64,000 bases of DNA from Hyphomonadaceae bacterium (GTDB taxonomy: Bacteria; Pseudomonadota; Alphaproteobacteria; Caulobacterales; Aquidulcibacteraceae), in NCBI GenBank assembly GCA_023384105.1, contig JAHDXR010000011.1:1-64000 (forward strand), read 5' to 3'. The notes under the pieces were generated by a model. That model worked only from the letters and a program-made list of their open reading frames with translations. It was not told where the DNA came from and searched no databases. Position numbers and translations under genes: made by a program. This document shows positions 39,133 to 48,837 of the stretch, one piece after another (position 1 is the first letter of the stretch; every line of letters starts with the position of its first letter).

Positions 39133-39821
39133 TGCGGCGCATGCTCCTGGCGCTCGGCCTCTCGCTCGGCGTAGCGACGCCCGTAGCGGCCGAAGAGAAT
39201 TTCCTCTTTCACATGGTGCGCGCGGAAGTGGATGCTGCGCGCATCGACGGCGAGGACGTCATCGGCTGGGAAGGCGACGCCTGGATCGGCGGCGACGTCA
39301 ACAAGCTCTGGTTCAAGACCGAAGGCGAAATCGAGAGCGGCGAGACGCATGACGCCGAGATTCAGGCGCTCTGGAGCCGCAATATCGCGACCTTCTGGGA
39401 CCTGCAGACCGGCGTGCGCGTCGATCTCGAACCGGACGCCGTCACGTATCTCGCACTCGGCGTTCAGGGGCTCGCGCCCTACCGGTTCGAAACCGAGGCG
39501 ACGGCGTTCGTCAGCGAGGACGGCGACTTCAGCGCCCGGTTCGGTCAGAGCCTCGATCTGCGCTTCACGCAGCGCTTGATCGCCGAGCCGCACGTCGAAC
39601 TGCAGGCTTACGCACAAGACATCGAAGAGCTGAACATCGGCGCCGGCGTCTCGGATATCGAAGCCGGCGTGCAGCTGCGCTACGAGATCACCAGGAAATT
39701 CGCGCCTTATGTCGATCTGGTATGGGCGCGCGCGCTGGGCGAAACCGCTTCGCTGCGCCGCGCCGACGGCGAGACGGTGGAGACGTCCTCGGTGCGCGCC
39801 GGCTTGCGCTTCTGGTTCTGA
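39132..39821 (+). CDS. pcoB: Copper resistance outer-membrane protein, PcoB/CopB-like
   Basis: A 229-residue outer-membrane beta-barrel protein with a Sec signal (MLLALGLSLGVATPVAA). Family signatures visible are HMVRAEVDAARIDGEDVIGW, DAWIGGDVNKLWFKTEGE near residue 50, YLALGVQGLAPYRFETEATA near 110 and the C-terminal RAGLRFWF, ending in an aromatic as expected for a barrel. It lacks the long Met/His-rich N-terminus of plasmid PcoB. Directly coupled to pcoA. Presumed to move or sequester copper at the outer membrane. Confidence 0.9.
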   Translation: MRRMLLALGLSLGVATPVAAEENFLFHMVRAEVDAARIDGEDVIGWEGDAWIGGDVNKLWFKTEGEIESGETHDAEIQALWSRNIATFWDLQTGVRVDLEPDAVTYLALGVQGLAPYRFETEATAFVSEDGDFSARFGQSLDLRFTQRLIAEPHVELQAYAQDIEELNIGAGVSDIEAGVQLRYEITRKFAPYVDLVWARALGETASLRRADGETVETSSVRAGLRFWF

Positions 39822-40123
39822 TGGCGACCCCAGGACGAGGTTGAAGAACCCCCTCCCCAGAGCGCCGCAACAGCTGAAGGCCTTCGCTAATCCCTCCGCA
39901 CCATGAGGGCTGAGGCGTCCGTGAAGTCGTTGGAAACACGGCTGATGCGCCCGCCTCGGGGCTATGCATAAGCGCTTGCAAAATAACGGAAATCCGGCGG
40001 GCCGCACCGCGTGCGCTCACGGTCGCCGGACGCAACACTTCCGGGTGTCGATTGCCCCAATCCATGAGGCATGCGGCCAGAAACGAAACCCCGATTAGAA
40101 AATCACCCCGCTCTTGGAGACTG
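39822..40123. other. Gene-free stretch at the border of a less GC-rich patch
   Basis: About 302 bases between the convergent pcoB and acyltransferase genes. No convincing reading frame, tRNA or clear terminator was found. GC content drops visibly along it, from the pcoB side to the acyltransferase side, so it probably holds the edge of the atypical segment that runs to tRNA-Ser. I searched by eye for a copy of the tRNA-Ser 3' end here and found none. Confidence 0.45.
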
Positions 40124-40753
40124 TCAGGATGCGTGCGGATATTGATCCACCAGTGATAAGCGAGCTACACGTTCGCGACACGCGATCAACGCTCCAGGGG
40201 CTATGACCGCGTTAGCACCGATCCGCGCATCATCGCCGATTAAAGCGCCGAATTTGTCGACCCCCGTATCAACTACAACACCGTCGTACAGGATGCGAAT
40301 TCGCTTGTTCTCAAGTTCATTCCGGTAATTTGCCACCATCGCGCCAGCCTCAATGTTGGCGCGAGAGCCCAGAATGGAATCGCCGACAAAACTCAGGTGT
40401 GCAACTTTCGAACCCGCGAGCATGAAGGTCGATTTGAGTTCGCATTGCGGACCAACGATACAATCATGATCAAGGAAAACTCCTCCCCGAAGATAGGAGC
40501 CAGACGCAACAAACGCATTCGGCCCCAATAGCGCGGGTGCCTTTACGATAGCGCCTAACTCGACGATTGCGCTCCTATGCCGGGCAACGCCGTCCACGAT
40601 CTCGTAATCTGCGTCGAGGCGGGAAAGTGCAGCACCGATTAGCATCTCTGCATCGCGCGTCGCCTCCCAAGGCGCACCATCATGCACAGCAAAAGGCGAC
40701 ACAGCCCAGTCTGCAATCCAGTGGGAAATACGCATCGCCGCTTCAAGATTCAT
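40124..40753 (-). CDS. Left-handed beta-helix (hexapeptide) acyltransferase-like protein, GlmU C-domain type
   Basis: A 209-residue protein with hexapeptide-repeat periodicity from about residue 60 (AIVELGAIVKAPALLGPNAF, GVFLDHDCIVGPQCELKSTF, GDDARIGANAVIAPGALIA). Blocks KVAHLSFVGDSILGSRANIE and GAMVANYRNE resemble the acetyltransferase half of GlmU. There is no nucleotidyltransferase domain. Codon use is less GC-biased than its neighbours. ATG at 40753 is chosen; TTG at 40759 is also open. No strong ribosome binding site. Substrate unknown; an activated sugar or aminosugar acceptor is plausible. Confidence 0.7.
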   Translation of the reverse strand: MNLEAAMRISHWIADWAVSPFAVHDGAPWEATRDAEMLIGAALSRLDADYEIVDGVARHRSAIVELGAIVKAPALLGPNAFVASGSYLRGGVFLDHDCIVGPQCELKSTFMLAGSKVAHLSFVGDSILGSRANIEAGAMVANYRNELENKRIRILYDGVVVDTGVDKFGALIGDDARIGANAVIAPGALIACRERVARLSLVDQYPHAS

Positions 40754-41003
40754 TTTCAAGTAGGATACACTTTAGTCGCACAACACCAAAAAATGCTATC
40801 TGCCAACAAGCGGCCGTTGCTTTGCTCTTGATGTTAACCGTCACACTTTCTTTCTCCAACGCCACTGTCATCTAAACTCCACAACGCGTTCAAGCGTACC
40901 CCAAGCCGGCCGTTGGCTCGTGCATATCGCTGGATGCCAAGCATCAATCATTCGATACATAGATGCCAAGGGCGAGTTGCACGAAACCAGCATTAGAGAT
41001 TGC

Positions 41004-41843
41004 CTACCGAATTGCCGCCCCTTTAGCAAAGCCACTAGCTCCGTTTGGACCCAAACGGAGCCAAAGCGCGCTGGCGTCATCGGCGGGCTTCAGGCGCGGG
41101 AATGCGCGACACTCCGGATCTGAGGACTCTATCTCTCGAATCCGCGCAATAATCCCACTGATACCCAGATCAGCGATATGGTCGAACAAATCACCATAGT
41201 CGTTGGCGACATTGTATACGTCAAAGTATACGTCAAAAATACGCATAAACCCGTCCGTAGCGAGTAGCGCTTCGCCACCTGCGCATTCCATACGATGATA
41301 TTGCACATGATCGAGCCAGCGATCTGTTGGATCGACAACCCAATAGCCTGAAATCGTGTTAGCACTTCGCCGATTTATCAGTATCTGCTGTTTCGCAAGC
41401 ACCGCCGCCTCAGCGTATGACGCATCCGCCGAAAGTGCGTCGCGAAACACACCAAGCACTACTTTGTCAAATTGTTCCACCGCCGACGACCCAATGCGAA
41501 ATGCCGGCGCGAGACACGAGCGTAAGATCACCGCGCAATCGCCGATATTGTACACCTCGATTTCGCAGTCTCCGACAGCCACCAAACAGAGTGCGAGCGC
41601 AGGCATCTGCGAGGGTGTCAAATGGGTCGCTGTAACCCTCTCGATTTCCCGCATGACCATCCGGTGCACCGCCTGGATGAGTTCGACCGGACCTTGCGCG
41701 AAAGGTGCCTGTTGCGTCAAAGCCTGCGACCATGCATCAGCGAACCAAGCCGCATCGCTCTCGTCAGGTAGAAAACGCTCGCCCGTCAATCCCGTCGCGC
41801 GTCGCAGACCTGCGCCAGTAGCGAAGCTACGCGGGAGACGATC
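41004..41843 (-). pseudogene. PP2C-like phosphatase, 5'-truncated
   Basis: The frame has PP2C-type blocks: GLTGERFLPDESDAAWFADA, YNIGDCAVILRS, ALLATDGFMRIFDVY and KPADDASALWLRL. Relatives begin upstream with a DGATGLT-type core that carries a metal-binding Asp; here the sequence before TGLTGERF is unrelated (LRRA), no ATG is in frame, and a stop lies at 41844-41846. TTG at 41789 is the only candidate start without a ribosome binding site. The break lies about 100 bases from the 3' end of tRNA-Ser. Base use is less GC-rich than flanking genes. Probably a non-functional remnant, though expression from TTG cannot be excluded. Confidence 0.55.
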
Positions 41844-41872
41844 CTACGCCCTTTAACCTTGTTGCGTGGCCT

Positions 41873-41905
41873 GCCACCCGAAGCCCCGCAGGGGCGCAGG
41901 GTGGC
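41873..41905 (-). terminator. Long hairpin at the tRNA-Ser 3' end
   Basis: On the minus strand the arms GCCACCC and GGGTGGC enclose a second stem GCCCC/GGGGC. The hairpin starts in the tRNA 3' CCA and ends 29 bases beyond. There is no T-run, so it may serve as a processing or Rho-dependent end signal rather than a classical intrinsic terminator. Confidence 0.45.
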
Positions 41906-41992
41906 GGAGACGGAGGGATTCGAACCCTCGGTACCCTGTTCGAGTACAACGCCTTAGCAAGGCGCCGCCTTCAGCCACTCGGCCACGTCTCC
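41902..41992 (-). tRNA. tRNA-Ser (anticodon GCT)
   Basis: Minus-strand sequence starts GGAGACGTGGCCGAGTGGCT. It has a class II tRNA layout with a long variable arm (TACTCGAACAGGGTA), anticodon loop TTGCTAA with GCT, T arm GAGGGTTCGAATCCCTC and acceptor strand CGTCTCC plus G and an encoded CCA. It flanks the less GC-rich segment on its 3' side, a usual integration position for islands. Confidence 0.97.
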
Positions 41993-42123
41993 GGCAGGGC
42001 GTCACGCTTAGCCGCGCCGCCTGCCCCCCGCAAGCGCCGCGTGGCCTCCGCTCCATATAGTTAACTGGCGCAGGCTTTGCGCGAACGCCTGGGACGGAAC
42101 TCATCCGAGGGGCGAAACCACGC

Positions 42124-43779
42124 ATGTCTCAGCCAGCCTTGCAGCGCCGCGGCGCCGAATTGGCGCATGCCGGGGAGCCCGAGACGCGGTTTTCCGACCT
42201 TGCGCCGCCGTCGGCGGAAGACGCCGCAACCCGCGAGGCTCGGCGGCTGGCCGATCTGGCCGCGTCCTACTGCCTGTTCGGCCTTCGCATCGACTACGCG
42301 GCCTGCGCTGAACCGGCATGGCGCCAATCCGCCGAGCGCGTTTACCGTCTCGCCCAAGCGTCCCAGACCCCGGCCAATGACGCAGCGCCCGCGCCGCAGC
42401 GGCGGCTCCCCCGGCTCGAACGCCGCGGCCTTCACATCGAGGCGCGCTACGCGATCCGTCTGATCGAGATCGTGGACTGGATCATGGTGGCGCTGGCGGC
42501 GGAGGTCGCAGCGCTCTGGGGCGCGGGGGCGGGCCTTCTTGAACTCTCGATCGGCCAGGCCGCCGCTTTTGTGTTTGGCGCGCTCTCGCTGAAGGCGGGC
42601 TTGTGGCTCACGGAGACCTACCGCGTGACGCCGCGCCAAATTCGGCCGGAACGCGGCGTCGGCGGCTTGGCGCTGGGCGCCATTCTGGGCGTTGTCGTCG
42701 CCAACATTCTCGCCCCTGACGCCCGCACGGCAGCGGCGCTGGCGGCGACGCTGCCCGTCGCGGCCATGCTGTTGGCGCTGATGCACGCCGCGCTCGCGCT
42801 CTGGATCGCGGCCGCGCACCGCAAGGGCGTCTTCGCCGAAACCGTCGTGCTTGTCGGCGCGACCGACGCCGCCCGCCGCCTCGTCGCGCGCGCCGCGAAA
42901 TCCGGCGAGGCGCGCGTCGTCGCCATCGTCGACGATCGGCTTTCGCGCGCGCCGTCCGCGCTTGGCGAAACGCCGGTCGGCGGCAATCTGGACGACCTGC
43001 TCGCCTGGGACGGCCTGCCGCACGTCGACCGCATCATCGTCACCGTCACGCAGAAAGCGGAAGCGCGCGTGCGCGAGATCATCGCGCGCCTGCGGCCGCT
43101 GCCGAACCGCGTCGATCTCCTGCTCGACTATGACACCCAAAACGTGCGTGGGGCGCGCGTACAGTGTTTCGGCGGCGCAGCCGTCGCGTGCGTGTCGGGC
43201 CAGCCGCATAACGTCAGCCGCGCCACCTTCAAGCGCGCGGAGGATCTTCTGATCGGCGCGACGCTCTTGAGCGTGCTGGCGGCGCCGATGCTGCTCATCG
43301 CGGCGGCCGTCAAGCTCGACAGCAAAGGCCCCGCGCTCGCCAGACGCCGCTGTCGCGGCTTCAACAACCGCGTCATCACAGTGCTGCAATTCCGTACGCT
43401 GACGCACGACGCGCGCGCCGGCGCCCCGCGCACCACCCGCGTCGGCGCCTTCCTCCGCCGCACCGGGCTCGATACGCTGCCGCAATTGTTCAATGTCCTC
43501 CGCGGCGAGATGAGCCTTGTCGGCCCGCAGCCGCACGCCATCGGTGCGGGGGCCGCTGAGCGGAGTCTCCAGCATATCGTCGCTGAGTACGCGCACCGCC
43601 ACCGGGTGAAGCCCGGCGTCACCGGCCTGGCGCAAGTCAGCGGTTCGCCCGCGGCGGCGCGGCGACGCCTCAAACTCGACCTCGAATACGTCTCGCGCGC
43701 GTCGCTCTGGCTCGACCTGCAGATTCTCGCGCGCACCTTGCCGGCGCTCATCAGCCGCTATCGCCGCAGCCACGTTTGA
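42124..43779 (+). CDS. Polyprenyl glycosylphosphotransferase (WcaJ/WbaP-like sugar transferase)
   Basis: A 551-residue membrane enzyme that starts exopolysaccharide or glycan assembly by moving a sugar-phosphate to undecaprenyl phosphate. It has a variable N-terminus, four hydrophobic helices (about 120-240), a CoA-binding-like central domain (ETVVLVGATDAARRLVARAA), a further helix (LLIGATLLSVLAAPMLLIAA), and the bacterial sugar transferase core (LDSKGPALARRRCRGFNNRV, LRRTGLDTLPQLFNVLRGEM, SLVGPQPHA). A glycosyltransferase follows. The sugar is not inferable; the SKGPALARRR segment departs from the common GPvFfrQeR motif. Confidence 0.88.
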   Translation: MSQPALQRRGAELAHAGEPETRFSDLAPPSAEDAATREARRLADLAASYCLFGLRIDYAACAEPAWRQSAERVYRLAQASQTPANDAAPAPQRRLPRLERRGLHIEARYAIRLIEIVDWIMVALAAEVAALWGAGAGLLELSIGQAAAFVFGALSLKAGLWLTETYRVTPRQIRPERGVGGLALGAILGVVVANILAPDARTAAALAATLPVAAMLLALMHAALALWIAAAHRKGVFAETVVLVGATDAARRLVARAAKSGEARVVAIVDDRLSRAPSALGETPVGGNLDDLLAWDGLPHVDRIIVTVTQKAEARVREIIARLRPLPNRVDLLLDYDTQNVRGARVQCFGGAAVACVSGQPHNVSRATFKRAEDLLIGATLLSVLAAPMLLIAAAVKLDSKGPALARRRCRGFNNRVITVLQFRTLTHDARAGAPRTTRVGAFLRRTGLDTLPQLFNVLRGEMSLVGPQPHAIGAGAAERSLQHIVAEYAHRHRVKPGVTGLAQVSGSPAAARRRLKLDLEYVSRASLWLDLQILARTLPALISRYRRSHV

Positions 43780-43796
43780 GCGGAGGGGCCGTCGTC

Positions 43797-44777
43797 ATGA
43801 CTCTGATTAGCGTGCTGATCCCGACATTTCGCCGCCCGGACTCCTTCCTGCGCGCCGCGCAGAGCGTCTTCGCCCAACGCGGCGTCGCCGATATCGAACT
43901 GATCGCGGTGGACAATTCGCCGGAGGGTTCGGCGCTCGGCGCGTTCGAGCAGCTCGCCCGCGAAGCGCCGATCCCGTTCCGCTGGACGCATGCGCCCGTC
44001 ACCGGCGTCGCCCAGGCCCGCAACGCCGCCTTCACGCTGGCGCGCGGCGATCTGCTCGCATGGCTCGACGACGATCAGGAGGCGGCGCCCGATTGGCTCG
44101 CGGCCTTGGTCGCCGTGCGCCAAGCGACCGGCGCGCAGAGCGTGTTCGGGCCGGTGCGCGCGCGTGCGCGCAAGGGCGCCGCGAACGCCAGCTTCTTCGA
44201 GCAGCTCTACTCGCGCAGCGGCGGCGACGGGAGCGGAACGATCGCCGGCTATCACGGCGTCGGCAACTCGCTTCAGCCGCGGCGCATGTTCGGCGCCGGC
44301 GCACCCTTCGACACCGACGCGGATCGGGATGAAGACGAGGGCGAGCGCCTGTTTTCCAGCTGGAGCGAGGCGGGCGCCATGTTCGCCTGGGCCGCGGATG
44401 CAGTGGCGATCGAGCACCTGGGCGCGGAGCGCACGCGCCTCGCGTACAGCCTGAAGCGCGCCTTCGTCGCCGGCCAGGCGCCGTGCGCGGCGGCGTGGGG
44501 CGCGCGCGACTACCTCTCGCTCGCGCGCCACATGAGCGTGGGCGTTGCGCAAGCTGCGACGTACGGCTTCGCCAGCCTGATCATCTGGGCGGGATCGACC
44601 CCGCATGCGCTCGCACTGCTCGATCGCGCCGTCCAAGGCGCCGGCAAAGCGCTCTGGTTCTGGGAACAGCGCTTCTGCAGCGCAGCCGCGCTCGCCGCTC
44701 ACGAGGACTGGCGCAGTCCGCCGCTAGCGATGGCGGCGGAAACCGGCCCGCTTACGCGCCGCCTTGCGGCGGCTTGA
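43797..44777 (+). CDS. Family 2 glycosyltransferase
   Basis: A 326-residue GT-A fold glycosyltransferase. It starts MTLISVLIPTFRRPDSFLRA with IELIAVDNSPEGSALGAFEQ, then ARNAAFTLARGDLLAWLDDD near residue 80, where DDD is the DxD metal site, and QEAAPDWLAALV. A hydrophobic segment near 265 (VGVAQAATYGFASLIIWAGS) may contact the membrane. ATG at 43797 has GGAGG ten bases upstream. It follows the sugar transferase by 17 bases, so both likely act in the same polysaccharide pathway. Confidence 0.88.
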   Translation: MTLISVLIPTFRRPDSFLRAAQSVFAQRGVADIELIAVDNSPEGSALGAFEQLAREAPIPFRWTHAPVTGVAQARNAAFTLARGDLLAWLDDDQEAAPDWLAALVAVRQATGAQSVFGPVRARARKGAANASFFEQLYSRSGGDGSGTIAGYHGVGNSLQPRRMFGAGAPFDTDADRDEDEGERLFSSWSEAGAMFAWAADAVAIEHLGAERTRLAYSLKRAFVAGQAPCAAAWGARDYLSLARHMSVGVAQAATYGFASLIIWAGSTPHALALLDRAVQGAGKALWFWEQRFCSAAALAAHEDWRSPPLAMAAETGPLTRRLAAA

Positions 44778-44810
44778 GCAGCGAACGGGAAAGCGCGCGT
44801 TCGGGACTTG

Positions 44811-45086
44811 TTAGTGATGCTTCACGCTCAGCCACTCGCGCGCGGCGCGCTGGGCTTGGGCGACTTCGTCCTTCGACATCATGTCGGCCAGCTCGCGGCG
44901 GCATTCCTTCGCCGCTTCAGAGCCGCGCACGGCCGCCAGATTGAACCACATGTGCGCCTGCACCAGGTCCACCGCGCCGCCTTGGCCGGTCGAGTAGATC
45001 AGGCCGAGCTTATAGAGATTGTCGCAATCGCCTTCGCGGCGCACAGCTTCGTGCGCTTGCGCGATTTCAGAATCCGTGAACGCCAT
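44811..45086 (-). CDS. Small Sel1-repeat protein (91 aa)
   Basis: A 91-residue soluble protein with one clear Sel1 repeat: LYKLGLIYSTGQGGAVDLVQ then AHMWFNLAAVRGSEAAKECR. The flanks are helical and charged (SDSEIAQAHEAVRREG-like start, MMSKDEVAQAQRAAREWL end). Family function unknown; short Sel1 proteins are common in this group. Transcribed toward the glycosyltransferase gene (convergent). A hairpin at 45140-45178 lies in its 5' region. Confidence 0.75.
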   Translation of the reverse strand: MAFTDSEIAQAHEAVRREGDCDNLYKLGLIYSTGQGGAVDLVQAHMWFNLAAVRGSEAAKECRRELADMMSKDEVAQAQRAAREWLSVKHH

Positions 45087-45139
45087 TTTGGCCGCTCCCT
45101 TGTATCACTTGGGAACGTCTGGCTTCAGCCATGTCCGTT

Positions 45140-45178
45140 CCACCCCACAGACGTGCATTTCTCGCGCCGTCGGGGTGG
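45140..45178 (-). terminator. Nested hairpin between GST and small Sel1 genes
   Basis: Outer arms CCACCCC (45140-45146) and GGGGTGG (45172-45178) with an inner GACG/CGTC stem, 40 bases beyond the GST stop on the minus strand. No T-run follows, so it may be a terminator of the GST transcript or a structured leader of the Sel1 gene. Confidence 0.4.
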
Positions 45179-45217
45179 AGCAATAACGTGCATAACTTGC
45201 GATAAGCTTAAGCGGCG

Positions 45218-45970
45218 TCAGCCCTGTTTTGATTTCGCGCCGTTTACGCTGTTCGCGGTCTGGCCGAACAGGTGCTTGGCGGCGTCGCGCACCTCTTCCT
45301 TACTCAAAGCTTGCTTCTGCCGCAGCTCCTCGCCCGCTTTCAACGCGCGCTGCACCGCAAGACGCTCGTGAATACGGTCGACCCAATCCTTGAGCTTCGG
45401 AAAATCTTCGAAGTCCTGGCCGAGCTTGTCGGCGATCCTCGCCCACGGCCATGACGCCATGTCGGCGATGGAGTAGTCGCCGGCGAGATAGGGCGCCTCG
45501 CCCAGCCGGCGCTCCATCACGCCGCAGAGACGGTTGAGCTCGTTCACATAGCGCGCGCGGCCGTACTCGATCAGCGCCTGGTCATCGACCAGCTTCGGCG
45601 CGTAATTGACGAAGTGGCTGGCCTGGCCGGCCATCGGCCCAAGCCCGCCGACCTGCCAATAGAGCCATTGCTCGACCTCGCTGCGCGCGCGTTCATCGCT
45701 CGGATAGAATTGGCCGGACTTGCGTCCGAGATACTGCAGGATCGCGCCCGACTCGAAGATGGAAATCGGCGCGCCGCCGGGTCCGTCGGGATCGACGATC
45801 GCCGGCATCCGGTTGTTCGGCGAGATTTTCAGAAACGCAGGCGCGAATTGATCGCCCGTGCCGATGTTCACCGGCTTCAACTCGTACGGAAGCCCCATCT
45901 CCTCGAGAGCGATGGAGATCTTCCAGCCGTTCGGGGTCGGCCAGAAATAGAGTTCGATCGGCTTGGTCAT
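45218..45970 (-). CDS. Glutathione S-transferase family protein (YghU/YfcG-like)
   Basis: A 250-residue GST of the Nu-class/disulfide-bond oxidoreductase group. N-terminal thioredoxin fold: LYFWPTPNGWKISIALEEMG, where TPNGxKxxIxLEE is the group's signature, then FLKISPNNRMPAIVDPDG and SIFESGAILQYLGRKSG near residue 75. The C-terminal helical domain follows (YLAGDYSIADMASWPWAR). Relatives reduce disulfides or organic hydroperoxides with glutathione. The C-terminal 30 residues are Lys-rich and variable. Divergent from the RcnB-like gene. Confidence 0.9.
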   Translation of the reverse strand: MTKPIELYFWPTPNGWKISIALEEMGLPYELKPVNIGTGDQFAPAFLKISPNNRMPAIVDPDGPGGAPISIFESGAILQYLGRKSGQFYPSDERARSEVEQWLYWQVGGLGPMAGQASHFVNYAPKLVDDQALIEYGRARYVNELNRLCGVMERRLGEAPYLAGDYSIADMASWPWARIADKLGQDFEDFPKLKDWVDRIHERLAVQRALKAGEELRQKQALSKEEVRDAAKHLFGQTANSVNGAKSKQG

Positions 45971-46087
45971 TCAGCCCCCGTTCATGCGTCCTTACGAGGT
46001 GGGCAGGCGCGCGCCGCATGCAAGGCACAGCGCTGTTACCGCCCCGACAAACTCTAACAAAATCGAAATCAGCGGTTCCAGACGCAT

Positions 46088-46105
46088 TCAGTCGAGGTTC
46101 AGTCA
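46088..46105 (+). promoter_or_regulatory. Tandem TTCAGTC direct repeat upstream of the RcnB-like gene
   Basis: Two exact TTCAGTC heptamers (46088-46094 and 46099-46105) are spaced by 11 bases, one helical turn, about 80 bases before the ATG of the RcnB-like gene. Such direct repeats are typical of OmpR-type response-regulator sites. No specific regulator is assigned. Confidence 0.4.
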
Positions 46106-46183
46106 AGCTCTGACACAGTCGCACGCACAGAGGGACCTTCTTTTGGACCGACCGGTTCAAGGGAAGCAGGAAGGAGACCTCGT

Positions 46184-46660
46184 ATGAAACGCCTCGCAAT
46201 GGCTGCCCTTGCTGCAGCTACGTTTGCGGCGCCGGCGATCGTGTCCACGGACGCCGCCGCGGATGATCGCGGCCGCGGCCATCGCGACCACCGCGACCGC
46301 GATTGGGACCGACGCGACCGCGACGACCGGCGCGACGATCGTCGTCACTACCGCGACGGCCGCCGCGATCAGCGCCATTGGGATCACCGCCGCTACAACG
46401 GCTACCATTATCGCGGGCAATGGTATTATGGGCCGCCGCCCGTGTATTATCGCGATGCCGACTACGGCTATCGCGCCTGGCGCCGCGGCGACCGTCTGCC
46501 GGACTATTATCGCCGCCACTATCGCCCGGTGGACTACCGCCACTATCATCTGCGCCCGCCGCCGCGCGGCTATCATTACGTCCGCGACGACCGCGGCGAT
46601 TACCTGCTCGTCGGCATCGCCACCGGCGTCATCCTGGGTGTGATCCTCGCCGGCAACTAA
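46184..46660 (+). CDS. RcnB-family periplasmic protein
   Basis: A 158-residue exported protein with a Sec signal (ALAAATFAAPAIVSTDAAA), then a striking Asp/Arg/His-rich stretch (DDRGRGHRDHRDRDWDRRDR; YYRDADYGYRAWRRGDRLPD) and the RcnB-like core WRRGDRLPDYYRRHYRPVDY and RPPPRGYHYVRDDRGDYLLV. It ends in a hydrophobic helix (GIATGVILGVILAG). RcnB of E. coli tunes Ni/Co efflux; many homologues have unknown envelope roles. AAGGAG lies eight bases before the ATG. Confidence 0.85.
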   Translation: MKRLAMAALAAATFAAPAIVSTDAAADDRGRGHRDHRDRDWDRRDRDDRRDDRRHYRDGRRDQRHWDHRRYNGYHYRGQWYYGPPPVYYRDADYGYRAWRRGDRLPDYYRRHYRPVDYRHYHLRPPPRGYHYVRDDRGDYLLVGIATGVILGVILAGN

Positions 46661-46780
46661 CTCCCCTTGCCGCTTACGCTCAGCGCGCGCCCCGGGGCTT
46701 GTCCGAGTTCCGGGCCGCATTGCGTTAACGAGCGGGCAACCAAGCTGAAGCACACTTCGCCTCCGCACAGGGAGGCGCTG

Positions 46781-46963
46781 ATGCTGCTCTACATCTGGTT
46801 CGCCGTGATGGTGCAGGCGTTCATGCCCGGGGGCGACCGCATCGCCTCTTTTCAGTCCGGTGCGTACGAAGCCCACCTCCGCGCGGAACTCGATACGCCC
46901 GCTCTCGTCGGCGCCGCCGGCCACATGGCGCGCTACACCCCGCTGGTGGCGCGCGCGCTTTAG
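46781..46963 (+). CDS. Small protein of unknown function (60 aa)
   Basis: A 60-residue protein with GGGAGG five bases upstream of the ATG. It starts with a hydrophobic segment (LLYIWFAVMVQAFMPGG) that may be a membrane anchor or signal, followed by a polar tail (AYEAHLRAELDTPALVGAAG). No family recognised. Its stop overlaps the stop of the convergent gene at 46960 by four bases. The good ribosome binding site is the main evidence that it is real. Confidence 0.5.
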   Translation: MLLYIWFAVMVQAFMPGGDRIASFQSGAYEAHLRAELDTPALVGAAGHMARYTPLVARAL

Positions 46964-47300
46964 CGCTTCACATAGACCCAGGCTGCGCCGCCTGACGCCA
47001 AGCGCGCTTCGACGCGCGCATAATCGTCGACTTCGTACGCATCCGCGGCGGCGAGTTCCGCCGGTGAAATCTCGAACACCGTGCCGTCAACGCGATCCGC
47101 ATCATCGCCGCTTGGCGCCACGATCGGGTGAAAGCGCTTGCCGCTCTTGGCGAGCACGTCCGGATCGGTGATCTCCACCAGCGCCTGTCTGAACCCCACG
47201 AGCGCATCCGGCGCGCCCTTGAGCAAGCGGCCGAACGTGGCGATCTGCACGTTCTCCTGCTGCAGCGTGCCGTAGGAGAAGAGGCGTTCGGTTGCGTCGC

Positions 47301-47304
<4 letters not shown>
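46960..47304 (-). CDS. Gamma-glutamylcyclotransferase (AIG2-like) family protein
   Basis: A 114-residue AIG2/GGCT-fold protein. The substrate loop [20 protein letters not shown] is at the N-terminus (YGTL is the family signature), with the FHPIVAPSG block near residue 58 and [20 protein letters not shown], whose Glu/Asp-rich end holds the catalytic acid of the family, near 75. TTG at 47304 overlaps the gatB stop (TTGA); the longer frame is discounted. It may act on gamma-glutamyl amino acids or as a detoxifying enzyme. Cotranscribed behind gatB. Confidence 0.82.
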
Positions 47305-48782
<1,478 letters not shown>

Positions 48783-48837
48783 GGGCTCGACTTAATGGCG
48801 CAGCGGACGCGGCGCAATCGACCCGTACGGTAAAACG

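Noticed and set aside
40868-41123. Two overlapping short frames of about 70 residues in the atypical segment
   Set aside because: No ribosome binding site, no recognisable motif, and overlap with the PP2C-like frame; could be remnants but cannot be supported.
39822-41901. Attachment-site direct repeat matching the tRNA-Ser 3' end
   Set aside because: Looked for GGGTTCGAATCCCTC-type text near 39.8-40.2 kb and found none, so no att site is claimed.
42040-42066. CTCCATATA text resembling the end of the dispersed repeat
   Set aside because: Only about nine bases match and there is no inverted partner nearby.
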